Under the pieces are notes generated by a model, which ran no database searches, was not told the DNA's origin, and saw only the letters and a program-made list of their open reading frames with translations. A stretch of 28,389 bases of DNA from an uncultured Succinivibrio sp. (GTDB lineage Bacteria > Pseudomonadota > Gammaproteobacteria > Enterobacterales > Succinivibrionaceae): the NCBI GenBank assembly GCA_900754255.1, contig CAAECI010000111.1, positions 1 through 28,389 of the forward strand. Reading direction: 5' to 3'. Numbering within the stretch: position 1 is the stretch's first letter; each line of letters starts with the position of its first letter. This document shows, one piece after another, positions 14,173-21,529 of this stretch. The position numbers and the translations under genes were made by a program.

Positions 14173-14856
14173 ATGAAATTTGATTTTACTCTTCCAAAAG
14201 ATTATGCGTCATCATCTCCCTGTACCGAATTAGATATTCCGCACGGAGAAAAAAATATAGTTGTCCATTGTTGCTGTGCTCCCTGCTCTACCGCCGTTTT
14301 GGAGTGTCTGCTGTTTAATAAAATCAACCCCATACTATTTTTCTTCAATCCGAACATTCATCCCAGGAAAGAATATGAAAAAAGACGGGATGAATTGGTA
14401 CATCTTTGCGATTTGACGGGAGTGGAAGCCGTGATAGGAGATTACGAGCCACAAAAATGGTTTGAGGCGGTAAAAGGACTTGAAAGCTGTCCCGAACGTT
14501 CGGCTCGTTGTGAAGAATGCTTCTATATGCGTCTTAAGGCAACGGCATATTTTGCAAAAGAACGGGGGATCAATATCTTTACCACAACTCTTGCCACCTC
14601 TAGATGGAAAAACAAACAACAGGTTGACGCTGCAGGATACAGAGCACAAAAAGAATGTAATGGAACTTTATATTGGGACAAGGACTGGCGCAAAGGAGGG
14701 CTTGTCGAAAGGAGATACAAGCTCGTAAAAGAAATTGCTTTTTACAATCAGCGTTATTGCGGATGTGTTTTCAGCCTAGAAGGAGCCCTAAAGCAAAACA
14801 AGGCCCAGAACAAAGAGGATCTCATGCGATCCTCCTTGGAAAACAATTACTCCTGA
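14173..14856 (+). CDS. queH: epoxyqueuosine reductase QueH
   Basis: QueH catalyses the last step of queuosine synthesis on tRNA, reducing epoxyqueuosine to queuosine, and is unrelated to QueG. The family's Cys clusters are all present. Numbered from ATG 14173 they are HCCCAPC (Cys33-35, Cys38), Cys106 and Cys113/Cys116 in SCPERSARCEEC, and YCGC (Cys196, Cys198); these hold the iron-sulfur and iron centres. The frame is open for 32 more codons to 14077, but that stretch is hydrophobic and non-conserved, and its ATG is almost touching a GGGAG. The chosen ATG gives 227 residues, a normal length, although its ribosome site is weak. Its stop is 2 bases from that of the convergent pyrE. The transporter yhhQ elsewhere in the window serves the same pathway. 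Confidence 0.9.
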   Translation: MKFDFTLPKDYASSSPCTELDIPHGEKNIVVHCCCAPCSTAVLECLLFNKINPILFFFNPNIHPRKEYEKRRDELVHLCDLTGVEAVIGDYEPQKWFEAVKGLESCPERSARCEECFYMRLKATAYFAKERGINIFTTTLATSRWKNKQQVDAAGYRAQKECNGTLYWDKDWRKGGLVERRYKLVKEIAFYNQRYCGCVFSLEGALKQNKAQNKEDLMRSSLENNYS

Positions 14857-14858
14857 AA

Positions 14859-15500
14859 TCAAACTCCGTATTGTCTACGATATTCAAGCATGGACTCCAA
14901 ATGCTCTTTAAGCACCGAGTCCTTTTTAACGAATTCAATAAGATCGTCAAAGGACACTATGGATATCACTTTGATGCCAAGTTCATTCTCTGCCTCTTCG
15001 ATGGCACTCCTGTCACCACGTCCTTTTTCTTTACGATTTAAAGCGATAAGGGCAGCCGTAAAGTCAGCTCCAGCATTTTGAATAATCTCTGCTGATTCCC
15101 TTATAGCGGTACCGGCCGTGATCACATCATCAACAAGTAAAACTCGTCCCCTCAGTGAGGCACCTACCAAATTGCCACCCTCTCCGTGATCTTTTTTCTC
15201 CTTGCGATTAAAAACCCACGGTATATTGCGATTGTGTTCCAAGGCCAAAGCCATTGCCGTAGCACAGGCCAAAGGAATTCCCTTATAGGCTGGACCGAAC
15301 AAAACATCAAAATCAACCCTGCTGTCTATCAAGGCATGTGCATAGCATGATCCCAACGCGGCCAAATCGCTACCGGTTGAAAACCCTCCGGCATTAAAAA
15401 AATAAGGACTGTTGCGACCAGACTTTAGAACGAAATCTCCGAATTTCAAAACGCCGCGATCAAGCGCCAATTCGATAAATTTACGCTGATATTCCTGCAT
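14859..15500 (-). CDS. pyrE: orotate phosphoribosyltransferase
   Basis: PyrE joins orotate to PRPP to make orotidine 5'-phosphate in pyrimidine synthesis. The 213-residue product equals E. coli PyrE in length. It shows SGRNSPYFFNAGGF (about residues 27-40), FGPAYKGIPLA, the flexible catalytic loop RKEKKDHGEGG (residues 99-109), and the PRPP-binding motif VLLVDDVITAGTA (120-132). A GGAGAG site lies about 5-6 bases before the ATG. It is divergent from yicC. In E. coli the arrangement is yicC facing rph-pyrE, so the position is conserved but rph is absent here. It converges with queH with a 2-base gap. Confidence 0.98.
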   Translation of the reverse strand: MQEYQRKFIELALDRGVLKFGDFVLKSGRNSPYFFNAGGFSTGSDLAALGSCYAHALIDSRVDFDVLFGPAYKGIPLACATAMALALEHNRNIPWVFNRKEKKDHGEGGNLVGASLRGRVLLVDDVITAGTAIRESAEIIQNAGADFTAALIALNRKEKGRGDRSAIEEAENELGIKVISIVSFDDLIEFVKKDSVLKEHLESMLEYRRQYGV

Positions 15501-15543
15501 GCCAATCTCTCCGCTAAAATTGATTCAAAAACATTCGTTATTC

Positions 15544-15567
15544 TACCGCATCAATTTCTTACCGCAT
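15544..15567. repeat. tandem direct repeat in the pyrE-yicC control region
   Basis: TACCGCAT occurs twice on the plus strand (15544-15551 and 15560-15567), 16 bases apart from start to start, with similar flanks (TTCT before, CAA after). The first copy overlaps TAGAAT (15540-15545 on the minus strand), the best -10 candidate for pyrE. The second copy covers the place where its -35 should be, which has no good consensus. This fits a regulator site, but the factor is unknown. Confidence 0.4.
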
Positions 15568-15615
15568 GCAAATGGGTTGTATAAAAAGATGCAAATGTGC
15601 CTTAGGGAGAAGAAA

Positions 15616-16485
15616 ATGGCCGATATTTGCAGTATGACAGGATCTGGACAGGCTTTTTCAAATTCAAAAGACCTCAAAATCACCTTGCAATTGCGCAGTG
15701 TAAATAACCGCTATTTTGACTTCAGTCTTCGTTGCGAAGACATGACCGTGCAATGTATGTATACAACGTTAAAAGAAAAACTTTCAAAGCGTGTTAATCG
15801 AGGAAAAATAGAGTGTGCTGTCCTCGTTGAACGTAATCAAGTACAAAATCTTGAGGTGGACCTTCAATACGTCAAACATCTGGCCAAGATTGAACAAGAC
15901 ATAGGCCATTATTTATCTTTACAATCAAACAATCTTGCACAATTGCTCAACTGTCCAGGGATCCTCATAACGAAAAATAGTGACGAAAAAATTTCTGAAC
16001 TCGTGATGGATACCTTCGAAAAGGCCTTGGACTTATTCGTTCAATCTCGTATTCGCGAAGGAGAAAAGCTAAAATTGGCTCTGATTCAACGATTAAACTC
16101 TATTTCAGCAGGTCTTGATATAATTAAAAACAAGCTTCATGATCTTTCCAAGCTGGAAAGAGAAAGGCTTCTCAAGCATTTAAATTCAGTTTGCAGTGAT
16201 GTCAAGTTCGACATCAACCGCCTCGAACAGGAGGTGGTTTTAATGGCCGAGCGGGATGACATTCAGGAAGAATATGACCGCCTGCGCTCTCATGTGTGTG
16301 AGGTTTTTAACATACTTTCTTCAGGCGGAGTATGCGGCAAAAGGCTGGATTTCATGATGCAGGAATTCAATCGCGAAGCCAATACCATGGCATCCAAAAC
16401 CTCATCCCTAGAGCTGACTCACCTAGCAGTGGATTTTAAAGTCCTTATCGAGCAAATGCGCGAGCAGGTACAAAATATAGAGTAA
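15616..16485 (+). CDS. yicC: YicC-family endoribonuclease
   Basis: YicC-family proteins are ring-forming RNases; in E. coli YicC promotes decay of the small RNA RyhB. ATG 15616 is chosen because an AGGGAG site lies 6 bases upstream and MADICSMTGSGQA then matches the family start (MTxxxR/G). Frames further upstream are not conserved. The product has 289 residues (E. coli 287). The N-terminal domain contains LRSVNNRYFDFSLR. The C-terminal DUF1732 part contains DINRLEQEVVLMAERDDIQEE, then YDRLRSH, and ends with SKTSSLELTHLAVDFKVLIEQMREQVQNIE-type helices. It is divergent from pyrE as in E. coli and ends 1 base from the convergent YbjD-like gene. Confidence 0.93.
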   Translation: MADICSMTGSGQAFSNSKDLKITLQLRSVNNRYFDFSLRCEDMTVQCMYTTLKEKLSKRVNRGKIECAVLVERNQVQNLEVDLQYVKHLAKIEQDIGHYLSLQSNNLAQLLNCPGILITKNSDEKISELVMDTFEKALDLFVQSRIREGEKLKLALIQRLNSISAGLDIIKNKLHDLSKLERERLLKHLNSVCSDVKFDINRLEQEVVLMAERDDIQEEYDRLRSHVCEVFNILSSGGVCGKRLDFMMQEFNREANTMASKTSSLELTHLAVDFKVLIEQMREQVQNIE

Positions 16486-16486
16486 G

Positions 16487-18343
16487 CTACAAAAAATCAC
16501 CTCGACTTAATGCCGTAAGTCTGTTGATAAGATCTACTATTGCTGGCGGAACCCCCTTGCAACCTCGTCGTTGCATTTCTGCAATTACTTCTACCGCCAG
16601 TCCTGGCTTTGAGCGTTTCCTAATAGCTATGTCTATAATCTTGTCAACTGATGTTCCTTTACGCAAAGCCCCGCGAATTCCTGCACATCTTAAATACACA
16701 TCTGCATATCCTGCGTGATATAGGTAATGCTCTATATCCTTCGCGGGAAGCTGGGTCAGATGGGCAGGCAGTCGTTTGGGCGGAACATAATTTCTTACTA
16801 CGTCGCAATAAGACTTTCCTGCATCGTCTCCGTCAGTAACTACGTAAAAAGCGATACCAAGCTGCCTTGCCAATTTAATTATGGGGGATAAACCGCATTG
16901 AGCAAACTCTAACGGTCTGATCCCGTTACATTGCAGACTTATGCCCATAATGGCGGCTGCCTGCGATAATACCCAAATTTCTGTTTCCCCTTCAACCAAA
17001 AGCCATGTTCTAGCAAAAAAAGTCATAGGACGATTTATTCGCAAATGAAAGGCAATACGACGTTGATCGTCGGTTGACAAAGAATGCAGATCCGCTTTAT
17101 AGCTACGGGTATCGTAATAAGGACGATACAATCTGCGTAGGGCTTGAAGTGGTATTGCCGAGAGAAGATCTCCTGAATTAGTAGTTACAATTTTCTGTAC
17201 TGGAACAGCATTTATTATCGACCAAAATGAAAGAAGCAACGAAGGATGAAAGCGCGCTTCAATGTCTTCAAAGATAATTATGGGAGACGCTTCCTTACAT
17301 ATTACCCTGTCTCCCTGAGAAGACATAACAACTCCTGCAAGCAGTGTAGTTAACACCTTCACCTTGTTGATACCTGGTCTTTGCATGGTCTCGCGCAGGG
17401 TGGACATCGTTTCGATCGAAACCGGTCGTCCTATAATATCGGTATTACGCCCATTTCCTGACGAAAGCGGAATAATCCTTTGTCCGGAATAGTTACCCAG
17501 ATAACGACGAGAAAATTCATCAAGACTTTCCAACTGATGTCGCATCTCCGGAGCAGAAATAGCGACGTCGTTTTTAAAAGCATTGGAAAGGCTTTCAAAA
17601 ATCTGGCCTCCTTCACCATGCAAACGCTTTTCATCGGAAGGGGAAGATGATTGCATACGCTGATCGCGTATTCTCATGACCGGATTTAATTTGATAATGG
17701 TCAAAATAGCGGACTTTTGTTCAACAAATGAGGCACCGCTACGACATAATAGATCATGTCTGGTTTCAAATTTTCCATTGTGATCTCTAGCCTTAATACG
17801 CCAATGCAACCTGTAGACACCGTCATTGCTGTATGACCAGAATTTTCTCAAAGACTCATGATTTAAAAGCTCGGAACCGCTGGTACCTTCTGCAAAAATT
17901 AAATCAAACTGCAAAACATCAGTTTTCTTTCTAAATACGTCACAACGAGAAAATTCAAATTCCTTTTTATAGAAAGAGCTTCCGTTTTCAGCAGCTAGTT
18001 GCATTTCTTTTAAGGTACGATCTCGACGCTTACGAAATTCATTGAAAAAATTCAAATACGGACGCTTATCCGTCTCAGCAGTAAAAGACGCAAATCCATT
18101 TGCGTAATTGTCACAGGCGTGACTCTCAGTATCCTCGTCCAAAAGCGGGATAGGGATATATAGATCTTCTTTAGTAAACGAGCAAAGTTGCTCACCGCAC
18201 CCCAATACGGTCCACAAGCCGCGCAGTAAAGAAGATTTTCCCCAAGAATTTTCACCTATAAGGACCGTACACTCCTCTTCAAAATCAATTTTAAGTTCGC
18301 GAATTCCACGAAAATTTCTTATTTCCGCTTTTTCCAAGTACAT
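16487..18343 (-). CDS. YbjD-like OLD-family ATPase/TOPRIM nuclease
   Basis: This protein joins an SMC/RecF-like ATPase to a TOPRIM nuclease domain, as in the OLD family; E. coli YbjD is the closest protein I recognise and its role is not established. From ATG 18343 (AGGGA site about 7 bases upstream) it has 618 residues. It shows YLEKAEIRNFRGI, Walker A GENSWGKSS (30-38), an ABC-like Walker B region IIIFEDIEARFHP (355-367), TTNSGDLLS, then TOPRIM WLLVEGETE (about 447-455) and DGDDAGK (504-510). YbjD has about 552 residues. The extra length is mainly a charged insertion at about residues 69-143, between the Walker A region and the NDGVYRLHWRI strand. It follows cysS by 65 bases. No partner helicase lies next to it, which argues against a Gabija-type defence pair. 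Confidence 0.85.
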   Translation of the reverse strand: MYLEKAEIRNFRGIRELKIDFEEECTVLIGENSWGKSSLLRGLWTVLGCGEQLCSFTKEDLYIPIPLLDEDTESHACDNYANGFASFTAETDKRPYLNFFNEFRKRRDRTLKEMQLAAENGSSFYKKEFEFSRCDVFRKKTDVLQFDLIFAEGTSGSELLNHESLRKFWSYSNDGVYRLHWRIKARDHNGKFETRHDLLCRSGASFVEQKSAILTIIKLNPVMRIRDQRMQSSSPSDEKRLHGEGGQIFESLSNAFKNDVAISAPEMRHQLESLDEFSRRYLGNYSGQRIIPLSSGNGRNTDIIGRPVSIETMSTLRETMQRPGINKVKVLTTLLAGVVMSSQGDRVICKEASPIIIFEDIEARFHPSLLLSFWSIINAVPVQKIVTTNSGDLLSAIPLQALRRLYRPYYDTRSYKADLHSLSTDDQRRIAFHLRINRPMTFFARTWLLVEGETEIWVLSQAAAIMGISLQCNGIRPLEFAQCGLSPIIKLARQLGIAFYVVTDGDDAGKSYCDVVRNYVPPKRLPAHLTQLPAKDIEHYLYHAGYADVYLRCAGIRGALRKGTSVDKIIDIAIRKRSKPGLAVEVIAEMQRRGCKGVPPAIVDLINRLTALSRGDFL

Positions 18344-18408
18344 AAGCGATCCCTGTCCTTTGCCTGCAAAAAAACAGCCGAACACAAAAGGTCCAGCCGT
18401 TTAATCAG

Positions 18409-19782
18409 TTAGATTCGACGCCAAGAGGTACCGGAAGGCCCGTCCTCAAGCTCAATCCTCATTGCTTTGAGCTTATCACGTGCTGCATCAGCTCGTCCCC
18501 AATCCTTAGTTTTTCGTGCCTCATTTCGCTCTAAAATCAGAGCTTCAATTACAGCCGTATCCGTATCTTCTGACGAACCGCTCTTTAAGAACTCATCCGG
18601 TTGCTGTTCCAAAATACCCAATACGCTACCCAATTCCTTAAGACGCCCCGCCAACTTGGCCGCCTTTTCGCCGCTCTCCTTATTGATCCTTTTTGCTAGA
18701 TCAAAAAGTACCGCAATTGCACCTGGAGTATTAAAATCATCATCCATATACTCTTTGAACATAGATGTATATTCATCTTCTGCACAATCTGGCCTGATTG
18801 CCTTAATTCCGCGTAATGTCGTGTAAAGTCTAGTCAGCGCAGCGCGAGCTTTATCTAAATTCTCATGAGAGTAATTTAAGGCACTGCGGTACTGACCTGA
18901 CATAAGGAAGAATCTTACGCTTTCAGGATCATATTCTTTTAATACATCGCGTATGGTGAAAAAGTTATGCAGCGACTTTGACATCTTCTGTTCATTTATC
19001 ATCACCATGCCAGAGTGCATCCAATAATTTACATATGATGTATTAAACGCACAGCAACTTTGTGCGATCTCATTCTCATGGTGAGGAAACAGCAAATCCG
19101 AACCGCCACCGTGAATATCGAATTTTGTTCCCAGAAAGCGGCTGTTCATGGCCGAACACTCGATATGCCAACCGGGACGTCCTTTACCCCACGGAGAATC
19201 CCAGGAAGGTTCACCAGGTTTGCTCATTTTCCATAAGACAAAATCCAACGGGCTACGTTTTCCTTCAGCAACTTCCACGCGCGCTCCGGCCTGTAGCTCC
19301 TCAAGTTTTTGTCCCGAAAGGCGCCCATAATCAGGAAAAGACTCTATACGGAAACACACGTCCCCGTTTTCAGCAACATAAGCATGATCGGAGTCAATAA
19401 GCTTTTTTACCAAATCAATAATGACATCTATATTCTGTGTCGCCTTAGGCTCAATATCAGGGCGCTTGATCCCCAAGGCATCGAAATCCTTGTGCATCTC
19501 TTCTATAAAATGCTCAGACAAATCCTTAGTTGGTATGTTACGTTCGCCCGCACGACGAATAATTTTATCATCTATATCGGTGATATTACGCACATAGGTT
19601 ACGTCATAACCGCAATAGCGCAAATATCTTACAATGACATCAAAGTTTACAAATGTACGAGCATGGCCTATATGACACAGATCATAAACGGTCACACCAC
19701 ATACATACATTCCGATCCTGCCTGGATTGATTGGAGTGAAATTCTCTTTTTTTTTGGAAAGAGAGTTATGGATCCTGAGCAT
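18409..19782 (-). CDS. cysS: cysteinyl-tRNA synthetase
   Basis: CysS is the class I synthetase that charges tRNA-Cys. The 457-residue product (E. coli 461) has the HIGH motif (37-40) and KMSKS (266-270). The active-site zinc ligands Cys28, Cys209, His234 and Glu238 stand at the same numbers as in E. coli. The C-terminal anticodon-binding part ends GPSGTSWRRI, close to the E. coli end. It faces ppiB across a roughly 500-base control region; in E. coli cysS and ppiB-lpxH also face each other. The YbjD-like gene follows 65 bases downstream on the same strand and may be co-transcribed. Confidence 0.98.
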   Translation of the reverse strand: MLRIHNSLSKKKENFTPINPGRIGMYVCGVTVYDLCHIGHARTFVNFDVIVRYLRYCGYDVTYVRNITDIDDKIIRRAGERNIPTKDLSEHFIEEMHKDFDALGIKRPDIEPKATQNIDVIIDLVKKLIDSDHAYVAENGDVCFRIESFPDYGRLSGQKLEELQAGARVEVAEGKRSPLDFVLWKMSKPGEPSWDSPWGKGRPGWHIECSAMNSRFLGTKFDIHGGGSDLLFPHHENEIAQSCCAFNTSYVNYWMHSGMVMINEQKMSKSLHNFFTIRDVLKEYDPESVRFFLMSGQYRSALNYSHENLDKARAALTRLYTTLRGIKAIRPDCAEDEYTSMFKEYMDDDFNTPGAIAVLFDLAKRINKESGEKAAKLAGRLKELGSVLGILEQQPDEFLKSGSSEDTDTAVIEALILERNEARKTKDWGRADAARDKLKAMRIELEDGPSGTSWRRI

Positions 19783-20285
19783 ATAAGCGTACCTTAATTG
19801 ACTTTTTATCGAAATAATACCGAGGTAAATTTATCTAACCTCGAAGCAAACAAGAAACGGTGCACAATAGTTTTACCATGAAACGTCGATAGTATAGCCT
19901 CAAAAAACAAAGTACGGAAAAGATCCTTTCTTTACTTCCGTACTTTTACCTACCTCATCATTTAGTAGTTCTTATTCAAATACAAAAGTACGTAGGATTA
20001 CTTGAACAACTACGTTTTAACACCGCTTTGTTCAAACATTTTAGTCAGTCACCCTATTTGGTCGGGTTACCCAAAACGTATTTTGTTTTCTCCAAATGCT
20101 ATACTTGCACATGTTTAGAAACATACGATAGGATAAGATAAACCTTTCTAACCTGTGAAGATAGATCCGCTGGAAAGTTGATCGGTTAACATTTTTTTGA
20201 TCGACAATTACTCCTTTAATCAAAGCGGAAAGAGTTCAACAGGGTATTGATGATATTTCAAAAAAATAATTCAACAGGAAACATA
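19783..20285. other. cysS-ppiB divergent control region, no convincing gene
   Basis: About 500 bases between divergent genes. No reading frame here resembles a protein. Several dyads are visible: CGAGGT/ACCTCG (19821-19843) in the presumed cysS leader; a 9-bp stem at 19911-19944; ACGTAG/CTACGT (19990-20015) overlapping TTGAACAA/TTGTTCAA (20002-20035), which could be alternative folds; and ATGTTT-AG-AAACAT (20111-20124). TTGATCG occurs twice (20178-20184 and 20197-20203). I could not assign a strong sigma70 promoter to either gene. The density of dyads could mean regulator sites or an unannotated small RNA. Confidence 0.5.
19911..19944 (-). terminator. hairpin with T tract upstream of cysS
   Basis: A 9-bp perfect stem (AGTACGGAA / TTCCGTACT, 19911-19919 and 19936-19944) encloses a 16-base loop. 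On the minus strand it is followed by TTTGTTTTTT (19901-19910), and on the plus strand only by TTT. It lies about 130 bases before cysS, so it may end an upstream minus-strand transcript such as a small RNA, or act as an attenuator in a long cysS leader. Confidence 0.55.
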
Positions 20286-20780
20286 ATGATCATTTTAAAA
20301 ACAAACTTTGGCGACATTTCCTTGGAACTTGATTACGAACATGCGCCTAAAACTGCTGCAAATTTTGAAAACTATGTAAAAAAAGGCTTTTACAATGGAA
20401 CCATCTTCCACCGCGTCATAAAAGGATTCATGATCCAAGGTGGTGGAATGACAGCTGATTTGGAACAAAAGCCTACCGATGATCCCATTGCCAACGAGGC
20501 TGATAACGGGCTTAAAAATGAAACCGGCACAATTGCCATGGCTCGTACTATGGACCCTCATTCCGCCACTGCTCAATTCTTTATCAACACTGTTGATAAC
20601 GACTTTTTGAATTTCCGTAGTAAGGATCGTGAAGGTTGGGGATATGCAGTATTTGGGAAAGTAGTGGACGGGATGGATGTCGTTAAGAAGATCGAATCCG
20701 TTCGCACCGGTAATCGCTCCTATTACAGCGACGTTCCCTGTGAAACAGTTGAAATTATCGACGCCGTGATTGCAGACTGA
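20286..20780 (+). CDS. ppiB: cytoplasmic peptidyl-prolyl cis-trans isomerase B (cyclophilin)
   Basis: PpiB speeds proline isomerisation during protein folding. The start at 20286 is chosen over an ATG 13 codons upstream because an AGGA site lies 7 bases before it and MIILKTNFGDISLEL matches the family start. The product has 164 residues, as in E. coli. Signature blocks are GTIFHRVIKGFMIQGGG with the catalytic Arg (about residues 37-53), PHSATAQFFINTVDNDFLNF and GWGYAVFGKVVDGMDVV. There is no signal peptide, so it is cytoplasmic. lpxH follows 5 bases later, the same pairing as in E. coli. Confidence 0.96.
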   Translation: MIILKTNFGDISLELDYEHAPKTAANFENYVKKGFYNGTIFHRVIKGFMIQGGGMTADLEQKPTDDPIANEADNGLKNETGTIAMARTMDPHSATAQFFINTVDNDFLNFRSKDREGWGYAVFGKVVDGMDVVKKIESVRTGNRSYYSDVPCETVEIIDAVIAD

Positions 20781-20785
20781 TTTTT

Positions 20786-21529
20786 GTGCGCCAAACTGTA
20801 ATAATTTCGGATCTTCACCTTTCAGTTCATAGGCCTGAATTAATTCAGGCTTTTGAAAGTTTTACAAAACGACTTGCCGATGATACGGATCTGATTATTG
20901 CAGGAGATTTTTTCGACTTCTTTGTGGGCATCAACAAAAACGACGCCATGATAACACGCCTGCAAGGGATTATACAAAGTCTCGTAAAACGAAAGGTGAA
21001 CATTAAATTTCAATGTGGGAATCGAGACTATCTTGTTGATAAAAATGCTTGTCGTTTTCTCAGCATGACTTTGTTGCCTGATGAATATCTTTTGGATACA
21101 CCGCAAGGAAAAGCTCTATTGATCCACGGAGATCTTTTGTGTCTTCACGATCAAGGCCTTAAACGTTTCCGCAAACTTTGTCACAACCGCTTAGCCTTGG
21201 GGCTTTTTCGTTTACTTCCCTTTTTCATCCGAAATTATATTGGCTCCGCAATAAGGTCCAAAAGTGCACAGGCTGAAGCCTACAGAAACATAACCCCTGA
21301 GGATGAACTCGTCATAAAAAAAGAAGCCGAAATACTAGCATTAAAACAACAATGTCGCATTCTTATCCACGGACATTTCCATATTTTCGGATGCCACCGA
21401 GATCCAGCATCCGGAATAATAATGCGCCTATCTTTGGGAGGGTGGGGAAAGAAATACAGTTATGTATACATCTCGGATAAAACCATCGAACTTATAGAAC
21501 GCCCAATTGATGAATTACTAAACAATTAA
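20786..21529 (+). CDS. lpxH: UDP-2,3-diacylglucosamine pyrophosphatase LpxH
   Basis: LpxH removes UMP from UDP-2,3-diacylglucosamine to form lipid X in lipid A synthesis, at the inner face of the inner membrane. The 247-residue metallophosphoesterase has all the metal-site residues at E. coli-like positions: Asp9 and His11 (SDLHL), Asp41 (AGDFFD), Asn79 (GNRD), His114 (IHGD), and His195/His197 (IHGHFH). The start is GTG at 20786, with no good ribosome site; no ATG is available until well inside the protein. Being 5 bases after the ppiB stop, it is probably translated by coupling. Its stop overlaps the end of the convergent polA by 4 bases. Confidence 0.95.
   Translation: MRQTVIISDLHLSVHRPELIQAFESFTKRLADDTDLIIAGDFFDFFVGINKNDAMITRLQGIIQSLVKRKVNIKFQCGNRDYLVDKNACRFLSMTLLPDEYLLDTPQGKALLIHGDLLCLHDQGLKRFRKLCHNRLALGLFRLLPFFIRNYIGSAIRSKSAQAEAYRNITPEDELVIKKEAEILALKQQCRILIHGHFHIFGCHRDPASGIIMRLSLGGWGKKYSYVYISDKTIELIERPIDELLNN

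Noticed and set aside
15499..15615. 39-codon upstream extension of yicC
   Set aside because: It lies in the divergent control region, is not conserved, and the ATG at 15616 has an excellent ribosome site and matches the family start.
16487..18343. Gabija-type defence system (OLD nuclease plus UvrD-like helicase)
   Set aside because: The protein matches chromosomal YbjD, and the only UvrD-like helicase is almost 10 kb away next to rho, with many housekeeping genes between.
20041..20223. 60-codon minus-strand frame in the cysS-ppiB gap
   Set aside because: Its start has no ribosome site, the composition looks random, and it crosses dyad elements; I do not recognise any protein in it.
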